From: JBBQXH01 sp963710975
GTDB taxonomy: Bacteria; Actinomycetota; Thermoleophilia; Gaiellales; Gaiellaceae
Reading direction: 5' to 3'
Length of the DNA stretch: 64,000 bases
Assembly: GCA_963710975.1 (NCBI GenBank)
Contig: CAVQCG010000005.1
Location: forward strand, 372,001 to 436,000
In this document: piece after piece, positions 1 through 8,098 of the stretch
Layout: each line of letters starts with the position of its first letter
Position numbering within the stretch: the first letter of the stretch is position 1
Program-made: the position numbers and the translations under genes
Notes under the pieces: generated by a model
What the model was told of the DNA's origin: nothing
The model's database searches: none
What the model saw: the letters and a program-made list of their open reading frames with translations, nothing else

Positions 1-675
1 TGCTGGATGAACTGGTCGGCGAGACGCGCGTCGGGAGTCTTCAGAGGGATGGAGAGCGTCAGGTCGTCGACCTTCTTCACCTCACCCACACGGACGTTCG
101 ACACGCTCGAGTGGGCGATGTGCTTGGGGTCGTTCATCAGGCCGAGCGTGTAGATGACGTCGTCGGCGGTGAAGTCCTTGCCGTTGTGCCAGACGACATC
201 GGGACGGAGCTTGACCTCGTACTGCGGTCGAGTCCGAGTTGGCGTTCCACTCGAGCGCGAGGCCCGGCTGGTTCTCGAGCTCCGGGCTGACCCTGACCAG
301 CGGGTCGTAGAGGTTGTAGTAGCGCGACGCATCGATGAACGTCGAGCCGGTCGCCGGGTTGAAGGACTCCGCCTTACCGCCGCCGACGTGGCCGACGCGA
401 AGCCGTCCGCCCGTGACCGGGCCGCCCGCGGCTGCCGTCTCCGCCCCGCCCGTGTCCGCAGCGGCGGAGGTTGTGGCGCCGGCCGCGGTCGTCGCCGGCG
501 TCTCACCCTCGCTGCTGCTCGTGCTGCCGCCGCCGCAGGCGGCCAGGATGCCGGAGAGGCCTGCCGCTGCGCCGAGCGCGGCTGCGCCTTTCAGCACATC
601 GCGTCGGGAGTACTCGCGCTCGAAGATCCACATGCGCTCCCGTTTGTCGTCCGGTTGACGGTCCTTCTCGCTCAT
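1..675 (-). CDS. ABC transporter substrate-binding protein, family 5 (dipeptide/oligopeptide type), partial and frameshifted
   Basis: This is the N-terminal part of an extracellular solute-binding lipoprotein that captures a peptide, sugar oligomer or similar solute for an ABC importer. The start ATG at 675 follows a strong AGGAGGGGG ribosome site. Residues 23-47 carry a twin-arginine signal (SRRDVLKG) ending in the lipobox LAAC, then a Ser/Thr/Ala/Gly-rich linker to about residue 88. The mature part has the SBP_bac_5 pattern ESFNPATGS...YNLYDPLVR and, after a frame change near 225, LRPDVVWHNGKDFTADDV. Removing one base there restores the family sequence to the window edge. The C-terminal two thirds and any permease genes lie outside the window. 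Family call is firm; substrate is unknown. Confidence 0.85.
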
Positions 676-761
676 GGGTAGGTTCCCCCTCCTGGATCAC
701 GCCGCGAAATCGGTTGCGCGGTTCTATCGAGATGAGACTACGAAGTCAAGGAGTGAGTTAG

Positions 762-1886
762 GTGCAAACCACGGCCGCTGTCCTGCACGCATTTCGAGAA
801 CCGCACGCGATCGAGGAGGTCGAGCTTCGGGATCCAGGGCGGGGTGAGGTCCTCGTCCGGATCGTCGCTGCCGGAATCTGCCACTCCGACGTCGGCCAGG
901 CCGACGGGGAATGGGGTTTCCCGCTCCCCGCGGTGCTCGGTCACGAAGGTGCGGGCGTCGTCGAGGCCGTGGGTGAAGGTGTCAGCGGGATCGCTCCGGG
1001 CGAGCGCGTCGTACTCAGCCTGGCACCGGGTTGCGGTGCGTGCGGGCACTGCGAGGTCGGACGGCCGATCCTCTGCCAGGACTCGCTCGACGCGATGGGG
1101 GAGGGCCGCCTGACGACCGGTAGATCACCGATCACAGGCCCTGATGGCCCGATCGCCGCCTACTCCCTGCTCGCCTGCTTTGCCCACCACGCCGTCGTCG
1201 CCGAGCGCAGCGTGATCCCGCTGCCCGACGACGTGCCCGCCGATGTTGCGGCGCTGATCGGCTGCGCGGTCATCACCGGCGTCGGCGCGGCAATCGAAAC
1301 CCTCCAGATTCCGGCTGGTAGTCGCGGCGCGGTCATCGGCGCCGGCGGTGTCGGAGTGAACGCTATTCAGGGCGCCCGCCTGAGGGGCGCGGCGCAGATC
1401 GTCGCCTTCGACGCCTCGCTGGAGCGGCTCGAGCAGTCGGCGCGCTTCGGCGCATCCTCTGGCGTGGACGTTCGAGATGAGGACGCGCTCGCGGATCTGG
1501 TCGCACGTGCACCGCGGGAGGGCTACGACTGGTCGATCGTCACCGTCGGCTCGGTCGATGCGATGAAGCTCGGAATCGACGTGATCCGCCCGGGCGGGAC
1601 CGCTGTCATGGTCGGGCTGGCCCCGGAGGACACGGCCGTGCGGGTCGACATGCTCGACGTCGTGACCTACGAGAAGACGATTCGGGGATCGGCGTACGGA
1701 ACGATCTCACCGCGGCTCCTCGTGCCGAGGATCATCGAGCTCTACCTGGGAGGAAAGCTCATGCTCGACGAGCTCGTCTCGGCCCGCCTCCCGATAGAGC
1801 GAATCGACGAGGCCTTCGACCTCTCACGTCGCGCGCAGGGCGTTCGGCCTGTCCTCACGCTCTCGGACGGCGGCACGTTCGCCTGA
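762..1886 (+). CDS. Zinc-dependent alcohol dehydrogenase (MDR superfamily, class III-like)
   Basis: A 374-residue medium-chain dehydrogenase expected to oxidise an alcohol or aldehyde adduct with NAD(P). The catalytic zinc region shows GICHSD and GHEGAGVV. The structural zinc loop has four cysteines (GCGACGHCEVGRPILC), and the nucleotide-binding loop is GAGGVG near residue 193. The length is normal for the AdhC/AdhD group, some of which use mycothiol-linked formaldehyde; that role cannot be decided here. The GTG start at 762 lies just after AGGAGTGAG. It is divergent from the solute-binding protein and followed convergently by the RraA-like gene. Confidence 0.88.
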   Translation: MQTTAAVLHAFREPHAIEEVELRDPGRGEVLVRIVAAGICHSDVGQADGEWGFPLPAVLGHEGAGVVEAVGEGVSGIAPGERVVLSLAPGCGACGHCEVGRPILCQDSLDAMGEGRLTTGRSPITGPDGPIAAYSLLACFAHHAVVAERSVIPLPDDVPADVAALIGCAVITGVGAAIETLQIPAGSRGAVIGAGGVGVNAIQGARLRGAAQIVAFDASLERLEQSARFGASSGVDVRDEDALADLVARAPREGYDWSIVTVGSVDAMKLGIDVIRPGGTAVMVGLAPEDTAVRVDMLDVVTYEKTIRGSAYGTISPRLLVPRIIELYLGGKLMLDELVSARLPIERIDEAFDLSRRAQGVRPVLTLSDGGTFA

Positions 1887-1892
1887 GTCAGG

Positions 1893-2537
1893 CTAGAGCA
1901 CGTGGTGGCGGTCCCAGACCTCCGAGAGAGTTGCCCCGGCAAGCAGGTCTTCCCGCGCGAGGCCTTCGCCCGCACACTTCTCGGCGACGATCGCGGCAAC
2001 CTCGGGCGCTGCCGCCGCGGGAACGACGACAACGCCGTCCTCGTCGCCGACGATGAGATCGCCGGGCTCGATGCGAACGCCGCCGCAGTCGGCCGGCACG
2101 CCGAAGGCCTCGACCTCCGCCCGCCCGAGGGTGTCGAGCGGTGAGAAGCCCCGCGTGAACAGCGGGAAGCCGAGCTCCCGGATCTGCCGCGCATCCCGGA
2201 TCGACCCGTCGACGACGGCACCGACCGCACCGCGACCCATTGCCGCACAGGTGAAGAGCTCGCCCCACAGCGCGGTCTCGACCTCCCGGGGCACGCAGTA
2301 CACCGGCACCTCGCCGGGCTGTAGCGCATCGAGAGCATGGATCTCGGTCACGTACGGCGGGTCGGCCATCCGATCCGACGCGACCACGACCACGGGTAAT
2401 GCACGTCCGAGGAGCAGCCGGCCGGGCTCGAGCGGCCGGATCGCCGGGTCGAGGGTATGGTCGCGAATGCCGATCCGGTCGAGCGCATCCGACACGAGCG
2501 CTGACGTGGACTGGGAGATCGTCTCGAGCGGATCCAT
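1893..2537 (-). CDS. RraA-like protein (4-hydroxy-4-methyl-2-oxoglutarate aldolase / oxaloacetate decarboxylase family)
   Basis: 214 residues with the RraA/HMG-aldolase fold. Members are class II pyruvate-forming aldolases or decarboxylases; RraA itself inhibits RNase E. Conserved pieces are GRGAVGAVVDGSIRDAR (the D-G-x-x-R-D substrate and metal site, about residues 102-118) and EPGDLIVGDEDGVVVVP near 155-171. In this setting, beside an enolase-superfamily dehydratase and other keto-acid aldolases, catabolic aldolase activity is more likely than RNase control. It is divergent from the dehydratase at 2580 with a 42-bp gap, so they may share a regulatory region. Confidence 0.82.
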   Translation of the reverse strand: MDPLETISQSTSALVSDALDRIGIRDHTLDPAIRPLEPGRLLLGRALPVVVVASDRMADPPYVTEIHALDALQPGEVPVYCVPREVETALWGELFTCAAMGRGAVGAVVDGSIRDARQIRELGFPLFTRGFSPLDTLGRAEVEAFGVPADCGGVRIEPGDLIVGDEDGVVVVPAAAAPEVAAIVAEKCAGEGLAREDLLAGATLSEVWDRHHVL

Positions 2538-2579
2538 AGACTCCCGCGGAATCTACGCGACGAGAGGGGCCGGAGCGCG

Positions 2580-3764
2580 ATGAAGATAACGGACGTCCAG
2601 TTCCACAAGATCAACATCCCGTTCGAGGCGCCCATGCTCTGGTCGGGCGGAGTCAACCGCTCGTGGACGCGAATCGTCGTGCGGATGCAGACCGACGAAG
2701 GGATCGAGGGCATCGCCGAGACGTGCGGCGGAGACTCGACGCTGGTTCAGCTGGAGGCGCTGAAAGGCTTCTTCGTCGGCGAGGATCCGTTCGACCGCGA
2801 GCGGATCCTGAAGAACTTCTGGTACGTGCCGACGTACCACGGGAATACCGGCAAGTACGCGATCCAGGCGCTCGAGACGGCCTGCTTCGACATCATGGGG
2901 AAGGCTGCGAACCGGCCCATCTGCCAGCTCCTGGCCGGACGGTTCCGGACAGAAATCCCGATGATCGCGTACATGTTCTACCGCCTGCCCGGCCCGGACG
3001 GACGCGGCGGCGAGCAGACCACCGAGGCCATGGTCGAGGCGACGCGAGAGATCGTCGACCGCACCGGCGTCGGGACGATCAAGCTCAAAGGCGGCGTGTT
3101 CCTGCCCGAGGAGGAATACGAGTGCACGGTCGCGCTGCGAGACGCGTTCCCCGATCACCGGCTCCGCTTCGATCCGAACAGCCTCTGGTCGGTGGAGACG
3201 TCGATTCGCTACGGAAGACGCTTCGAGGAGCTCGGCCTCGAATGGTACGAGGACCCGTGCTGGGGGATCGAAGGGATGAGCCGTGTCGCGAACGCACTCG
3301 ACCTCCCGGTCTCGACCAACATGTGCACCCTGCAGCTCGATCAGATCCCGCAAACGATCCGCCTCGGCGCGATCGACATCCAGCTTCTCGACCCGGCCGA
3401 CTGGGGCGGCATCTCGGCCACGATGAAAGCCGCAGCCACCTACCAGACCTTCCAGATCGGGATCGGGATGCATTCGGGCGGCGAAGCAGGCATCTCGACC
3501 GCGCTCCAGCTCCAGATCGCTGCCGCGCTTCCCGTCCTCCCGTACGCGATCGACTCGCACTACCACCACCAGACCGCGGACGTCATCACGACACCCCACG
3601 AGTACGTCGACGGGTGCTTCAGGCTGCCCGACGGCCCTGGCCTCGGCGTCGAGATCGACGAGGATCAGCTTGTACGCCTCGGCGAGCTCAACGAGAAGGA
3701 GGGCGACCTCATCTTCTACGGCCATGACGATCGCAGCGAGCCGCGCTACATGGGGATGTGGTGA
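2580..3764 (+). CDS. Enolase-superfamily dehydratase, glucarate dehydratase-like
   Basis: 394 residues of the mandelate racemase/muconate lactonizing group, predicted to dehydrate an acid sugar to a 2-keto-3-deoxy product in the cytosol. The barrel carries the base motif IKLKGG (KxK, near residue 165), the metal ligands D in RFDPNSLW and E in WYEDP, STNM at the third-ligand position, and the general-base His in GMHSGGE. KxK with the D/E/N ligands and a distal His is the glucarate dehydratase arrangement. N- and C-terminal capping regions are complete. Subfamily is probable; exact substrate (glucarate, galactarate or other) is not determinable. Confidence 0.85.
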   Translation: MKITDVQFHKINIPFEAPMLWSGGVNRSWTRIVVRMQTDEGIEGIAETCGGDSTLVQLEALKGFFVGEDPFDRERILKNFWYVPTYHGNTGKYAIQALETACFDIMGKAANRPICQLLAGRFRTEIPMIAYMFYRLPGPDGRGGEQTTEAMVEATREIVDRTGVGTIKLKGGVFLPEEEYECTVALRDAFPDHRLRFDPNSLWSVETSIRYGRRFEELGLEWYEDPCWGIEGMSRVANALDLPVSTNMCTLQLDQIPQTIRLGAIDIQLLDPADWGGISATMKAAATYQTFQIGIGMHSGGEAGISTALQLQIAAALPVLPYAIDSHYHHQTADVITTPHEYVDGCFRLPDGPGLGVEIDEDQLVRLGELNEKEGDLIFYGHDDRSEPRYMGMW

Positions 3765-3805
3765 TCGCGAGCTCCTCGCTGTCGAGCGAGGTGCCTTCCG
3801 ACAGT

Positions 3806-3823
3806 GTAGACTGACCGGTCTAC
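3806..3823 (+). promoter_or_regulatory. Inverted-repeat operator abutting the TetR start codon
   Basis: GTAGAC-TGACCG-GTCTAC is a perfect 6-bp inverted repeat with a 6-base spacer. It ends exactly one base before the TTG start of the TetR-family gene, and TAGACT inside it could be a -10 element. The half-site resembles the TAGAC/GTCTA operators of NemR/AcuR-type TetR proteins. Autoregulation by the downstream protein is the natural reading. Confidence 0.7.
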
Positions 3824-4414
3824 TTGACGGCTCCGACTCGTGATTCGAAACGCACGCTGATCCGCGAAGGCTCTCGGCTCATGCGCCGTGTCGGCTACAC
3901 CGACTGCGGGTTGACCGAACTGCTCGGCGAGGCGAAGCTCCCGAAGGGGAGCTTCTACAACTACTTCCCGACCAAGGAAGCATTCGCGGTCGAGGTCGTC
4001 GCAGCGTTCTACGACTGGCACGACCGGCTCCTCGGCAAGCTCGTCGAGGACGTCAGCCGGCCGGCGCTCGTACGCGTCGAGGAGTACTTCCGGACACTTC
4101 TCGACGAAGCCGAACGAGCCGATCCGGCCGAGCGCGGCTGCCTGATCGCTCTGCTCGCCCTCGAGAAACCGGCGACGTCCGAGCCGATCCGGCAGGCGCT
4201 CTGCGGAGCGTTCCATCGCTGGCAGGACCGCCTCGCCGAACTGCTGCGTCAGGCGCAGGAATCGGGAGAGCTCACCGGCGAGGACGCCGAACTGCTCGCC
4301 TCGCTCCTGCTTCACACCTGGGAAGGCGCCCTCCTGCGCGCAAGGCTGGAACAGGACACCTGGCCCCTTGCGGACTTCGTCTCGACTGCCCTTCCTCGCC
4401 TGCTTCGCGCATGA
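3824..4414 (+). CDS. TetR-family transcriptional regulator (AcuR/NemR-like)
   Basis: 196 residues: an N-terminal helix-turn-helix (LMRRVGYTDCGLTELLGEAKLPKGSFYNYFPTKEAF in outline, residues 18-52) and an all-helical ligand domain. The NYFPTKE turn is typical of TetR proteins that sense reactive electrophiles or small acids. The start is TTG 3824; no in-frame ATG or GTG precedes the HTH, and there is no room for a Shine-Dalgarno because the operator ends at 3823. Translation from a leaderless message is therefore likely. The stop overlaps the MFS start (ATGA at 4411), so repressor and transporter form an operon and the repressor probably controls the transporter. Confidence 0.87.
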   Translation: MTAPTRDSKRTLIREGSRLMRRVGYTDCGLTELLGEAKLPKGSFYNYFPTKEAFAVEVVAAFYDWHDRLLGKLVEDVSRPALVRVEEYFRTLLDEAERADPAERGCLIALLALEKPATSEPIRQALCGAFHRWQDRLAELLRQAQESGELTGEDAELLASLLLHTWEGALLRARLEQDTWPLADFVSTALPRLLRA

Positions 4415-5703
4415 GCGCTCGCCCGCGCGGCCGCTTCTACTACGGCTGGGTCATCGTCGCGGTCACGCTGGTCGCGCTCGTCATGGCTGCGGGATTCCGC
4501 TCGATGGCCGGGTTGCTGATCCGGCCATTGCAGGACGAGTTCGGTTGGAGCACCGGCACGATCTCGATCGCCGTGACGATCAACCTCGTCCTGTTCGGCC
4601 TCGTCGGTCCGTTCTCCGCCGCACTCATGGACAAGATCGGCGTGCGTCGTGTGATGGTCGGCGCGCTCGTGGCGATCGCCGGGGCTTCCGCCCTGACGAC
4701 CGTGATCGACGCACCATGGGAGCTCTACCTTCTCTGGGGAGTCGTCATGGGGCTTGCGACAGGCTCGATGTCGGTGCCGCTCGCCGCGCTCATCGCGAGC
4801 CGCTGGTTCGTCGAGCGGCGCGGTCTCGTGATGGGCTTTCTGAGCGCCGGCAACGCGACGGGGCAGCTCGTCTTCCTCCCGCTGCTCGCGGTCGTGCTCT
4901 CGGCCGCCGGCTGGCGCTATGCGTCGTGGACGATCGTGATCGTCGCCCTCGGCGTCGTGGTGCCGCTCGTCGCGTTCTTCATCCGCGACCGCCCGGAGCA
5001 GATCGGGTTGCGGCCGTACGGAGCCGGTCCGGAGACGCCCGAGGCGCCGACGGCGTCGAGTGCGAACCCGTTCGCCACCGCCATGCGCGGGCTCGCGCTC
5101 GGGGCACGGTCGGGCACCTTCTGGCTACTCGCTGGAACGTTCTTCATCTGCGGGGCAACGACGTCCGGCCTGATCGCGACCCACCTGATCCCGGCCGCCC
5201 GCGATCACGGGATGGACGAGGTGACCGCAGCGACCCTCCTCGCCGGAATGGGCGCCTTCGACATCATCGGCACCACCGTCTCCGGGTTCCTCACCGACCG
5301 CTTCGACAGCCGCTGGCTCCTCTTCTGGTACTACGGCCTGCGCGGCATCGCGCTGCTCGCGTTACCGGCGGCCTTCGGTGCGCCGCAGATCGGCCTGATC
5401 ATGTTCGTCGCGCTCTACGGTCTCGACTGGGTCGCCACCATTCCCCCGACCGTCGCGCTCACCGCGCAGACCTTCGGGCGGGAGAACGTCGGAGTCGTGT
5501 TCGGCTGGATCTTCGCGAGCCACCAGATAGGCGCCGCCGTCGCGGCAGGAATCGCCGGCGGGTTACGCGACTGGCTCGGCGACTACACGCTCGCGTTCAT
5601 CGGCGGCGGTGCCCTGTGCCTGCTCGCGTCCGTGCTCGTGCTGCGAATCGGGAAGGGGACCCCGGCGCTCGTCCCGGCCGGACAAGCGGCCCCGAGCACA
5701 TAG
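4411..5703 (+). CDS. MFS transporter (monocarboxylate/oxalate-formate antiporter-like)
   Basis: 430 residues with 12 predicted membrane spans, an inner-membrane carrier of the major facilitator superfamily. The N-terminal GRFYYGWVIVAVTL start and the loop DKIGVRRVMVGALV after span 2 are typical of the monocarboxylate porter/OFA-like group. The central cytoplasmic loop lies around residues 190-215. It is translationally coupled to the TetR gene by a 4-base overlap, so the substrate is probably the TetR ligand or its detoxified product, such as a small organic acid. Family is firm, cargo unknown. Confidence 0.85.
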   Translation: MSARPRGRFYYGWVIVAVTLVALVMAAGFRSMAGLLIRPLQDEFGWSTGTISIAVTINLVLFGLVGPFSAALMDKIGVRRVMVGALVAIAGASALTTVIDAPWELYLLWGVVMGLATGSMSVPLAALIASRWFVERRGLVMGFLSAGNATGQLVFLPLLAVVLSAAGWRYASWTIVIVALGVVVPLVAFFIRDRPEQIGLRPYGAGPETPEAPTASSANPFATAMRGLALGARSGTFWLLAGTFFICGATTSGLIATHLIPAARDHGMDEVTAATLLAGMGAFDIIGTTVSGFLTDRFDSRWLLFWYYGLRGIALLALPAAFGAPQIGLIMFVALYGLDWVATIPPTVALTAQTFGRENVGVVFGWIFASHQIGAAVAAGIAGGLRDWLGDYTLAFIGGGALCLLASVLVLRIGKGTPALVPAGQAAPST

Positions 5704-5706
5704 CGC

Positions 5707-6456
5707 CTAGCCGCGCGCGAGGAAGCCGCCGTCGACTGCGACCGTCGTCCCGGTCGTGAACGACGCGGCGGAGCACAGCCACACGGCCGCCTCCGCAACC
5801 TCCTCCGCGCTCCCCATGCGACCCATGGGATGAAGGGCGACAAGCTCGCGGCGGTCATCAGGACTCGTCACGGAGTCCGTCATTCCGGCGTCGATCACGC
5901 CGGGCGCGAGGCAGTTCGCACGGACTCCCTGCGCCCCGTACTCGACGGCGATCGTCCGGGTGAGCATCTCGACGCCGGCCTTCGATGCGTTGTAGGCGGA
6001 GTCGAGCGCCCACGCGCGGTGCCCTGCGACGGACGTCACGTTCACGATCGAGCCGCCCCTCGAGGCGACCAGGAGGGGCAACGCCGCCCGGCAGACGTAG
6101 AACGTTCCGGAGAGGTTGATCGCGACCGTCGTGTCCCAGCTCTCGATCGGCATCTCGCCGACCGGCTGCCACTCACAGTCGACGGATGCCGCGTTCACGA
6201 CCGCGTCGAGCCCACCGAGAAGCTCGGCCGCATGGGTCACCGCCGCGTCGGCCGCGTCTGAGTCACTGACGTCCGCGGGTACCGGGAACGCACGATCCGA
6301 CGGCAGTGTCGAGCACAGCTCGTCGAGCGCCGCCCAGTTTCGACCGACAGCGGCGATTCCCGCGCCCTCCCTGACGAAGGCCGATGCGATCGCGCTCCCG
6401 ATTCCCCCCGCGGCGCCGGTGATCAGCGCCCGCCTGCCTTCGAGCCGCCCAGTCAT
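5707..6456 (-). CDS. Short-chain dehydrogenase/reductase (classical SDR)
   Basis: 249 residues. The Rossmann motif TGAAGGIG is at 14-21, NAAS-type motif at about 88, catalytic Ser in NVTSVAG, and YNASK (Tyr/Lys) near 152-156. The C-terminal VDGGF is typical of FabG-like SDRs. It would oxidise or reduce a hydroxyl with NAD(P) in the cytosol. It converges on the MFS gene (stops 3 bases apart) and is divergent from the DHA2 exporter at 6576 across 119 bp. Substrate cannot be told. Confidence 0.87.
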   Translation of the reverse strand: MTGRLEGRRALITGAAGGIGSAIASAFVREGAGIAAVGRNWAALDELCSTLPSDRAFPVPADVSDSDAADAAVTHAAELLGGLDAVVNAASVDCEWQPVGEMPIESWDTTVAINLSGTFYVCRAALPLLVASRGGSIVNVTSVAGHRAWALDSAYNASKAGVEMLTRTIAVEYGAQGVRANCLAPGVIDAGMTDSVTSPDDRRELVALHPMGRMGSAEEVAEAAVWLCSAASFTTGTTVAVDGGFLARG

Positions 6457-6575
6457 ACGTGAGCGACCCTACAACCCTGAGGCGGAGACGGGAATAGGAC
6501 GGCGCTCAGAGCGTTGTCGATTCGGTACCGTCACGAGCGTCTTCGAGAGAAACGTCAAGCCCCGAAGGAGAGCGC

Positions 6576-8014
6576 ATGGCAGACGCCGCACCTGATCCGC
6601 GCCGATGGAAAGCACTCGCCGTCCTCGGGGTTGCCTACCTGATGGTCATCCTCGACGTCTCGATCGTGAACGTCGCACTCCCGTCGATCCAGAAGGATCT
6701 CGACTTCTCGACCGAGAACCTCCAGTGGGTCGTAAGCGCGTACGCCCTCACCTTCGGAGGGTTCCTGCTCCTCGGCGGGCGAATGGGCGACGTGCTCGGG
6801 CGGCGCAAGCTGTTCATGGCGGGCCTCGCGTTCTTCGCCCTCTTCTCGCTCCTCTGCGGCTTCTCGGTCTCCGCTGGAATGCTGATCGGGGCCCGCGCGC
6901 TCCAGGGACTCGCCGGTGCCGCGCTCTCGCCGTCGGTCTTCTCGATCACGTCGGTCACCTTCAAGGAGGGTGCGGAGCGGAACAAGGCACTGGGTATCCT
7001 CGGTGCGATCGCCGGGCTCGGGTGCGGCGATCGGGGTGCTCCTCGGCGGCGTCTTGACCCAGTACGTGGGCTGGGAGTGGATCTTCTTCGTCAACGTCCC
7101 GATCGCCATTCTCACCTTCTTCTTCGTGCCGCGCTTCGTCCGCGAGAGCCGCGTCGACGGCATGGCACGCCAGTTCGACTCGCTTGGCGCGGTCACCGTC
7201 ACGGCGAGCCTCATGCTCCTCGTGTTCGCGCTGACTCAGGCGAACAACGTCGGCTGGGGATCGGCTCGGACGATCGGCGAGATCATCGGGTCGGCCCTGC
7301 TGATGGGAGCCTTCATCGTGATCGAGCAGCGCTCCGCGAACCCGCTCGTCCCGCTCAAGTTCTTCCGCAAGCGAACGCCAACAGGCGCGAACATCATCGG
7401 GCTCGGGCTCGGCAGCATCGTGTTCTCGATGTTCTTCCTCCTGTCGCTCTACATGCAGGAGATCCTCGGCTTCTCTGCTCTCAAGACCGGGAGTCGGCTA
7501 CCTGGCCGTCGCTCTCTCGGCGATCGTCTCGTCCGGAGTGGCGCAGGCGCTGACCACGAAGGTCGGCGTCAAGCCCATCCTGGCAATCGGTCTGGCGTTG
7601 ATCGGGGGAGGGTTGATCCTGTTCACTCAGATCCCCGTCGACGGCTCGTACGTCGCCAACCTGCTCCCAGGGTTCCTCCTCGTCGGCGTGGGCCTCGGCT
7701 TCGCCTTCGTCCCCGTCTCCATCGCCGCCCTTTCTGGGATCCACCCGAGCGAGGCCGGGCTTGCGTCCGGGCTGATCAACACGTCCCAGCAGATCGGTGG
7801 AGCGCTCGGCATCGCGATCCTGACCACGGTCTTCACCACCCGCAGCACGAACTTGATCGAGAGTGGGACGCCGCAGCCGGACGCGTTCGTGAGCGGCTTC
7901 AGCGCCGCCTTCTGGGTCGCTGCAGCGTTCGCCGCCATCTCGATCGTCGCGACGCTCTTCCTGCTCAAGCGGACGGATCTCCAGGCTGCGCCATCTGGCG
8001 CAGTGGTCGGGTAG
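6576..8014 (+). CDS. DHA2-family (EmrB/QacA-like) MFS drug exporter, with two suspected insertion frameshifts
   Basis: About 478 residues after repair: a 14-span proton-coupled exporter of the EmrB/QacA type. Diagnostic motif A is GGRMGDVLGRRKLF near residue 68, and motif C-like GLGAAIGVLLGGVLTQYVGWEWIFFVNVP follows the first break. The frame changes at about 7026 (CTCGGGTGCGG, one G too many) and at about 7492 (ACCGGGAGTC, one G too many). Removing one base at each site gives a continuous protein, and the total span (1439 bp) fits two extra bases exactly. Both look like sequencing insertions rather than decay. It is divergent from an SDR; no dedicated repressor is adjacent. Confidence 0.85.
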
Positions 8015-8024
8015 CACTCCCCGA

Positions 8025-8053
8025 CGGGAGGGTCGCCGGCGCCGGCCCTCCCG
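8025..8053 (+). terminator. Hairpin terminator candidate after the DHA2 exporter
   Basis: CGGGAGGG at 8025-8032 pairs perfectly with CCCTCCCG at 8046-8053, and the 13-base interior CCGGCGCCGG-type sequence can pair further. It starts 10 bases after the exporter stop. No T-run follows, so it is a GC-rich hairpin terminator or a pause site only. Confidence 0.45.
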
Positions 8054-8098
8054 CACGGGTGACTCAAGCGCGACGCGGGCAGTCCCGATGAGCTACCC

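Noticed and set aside
2553..3725. A 390-codon minus-strand frame opposite the glucarate dehydratase-like gene
   Set aside because: It mirrors the codon phase of the real gene, begins near its stop, and has no domain.
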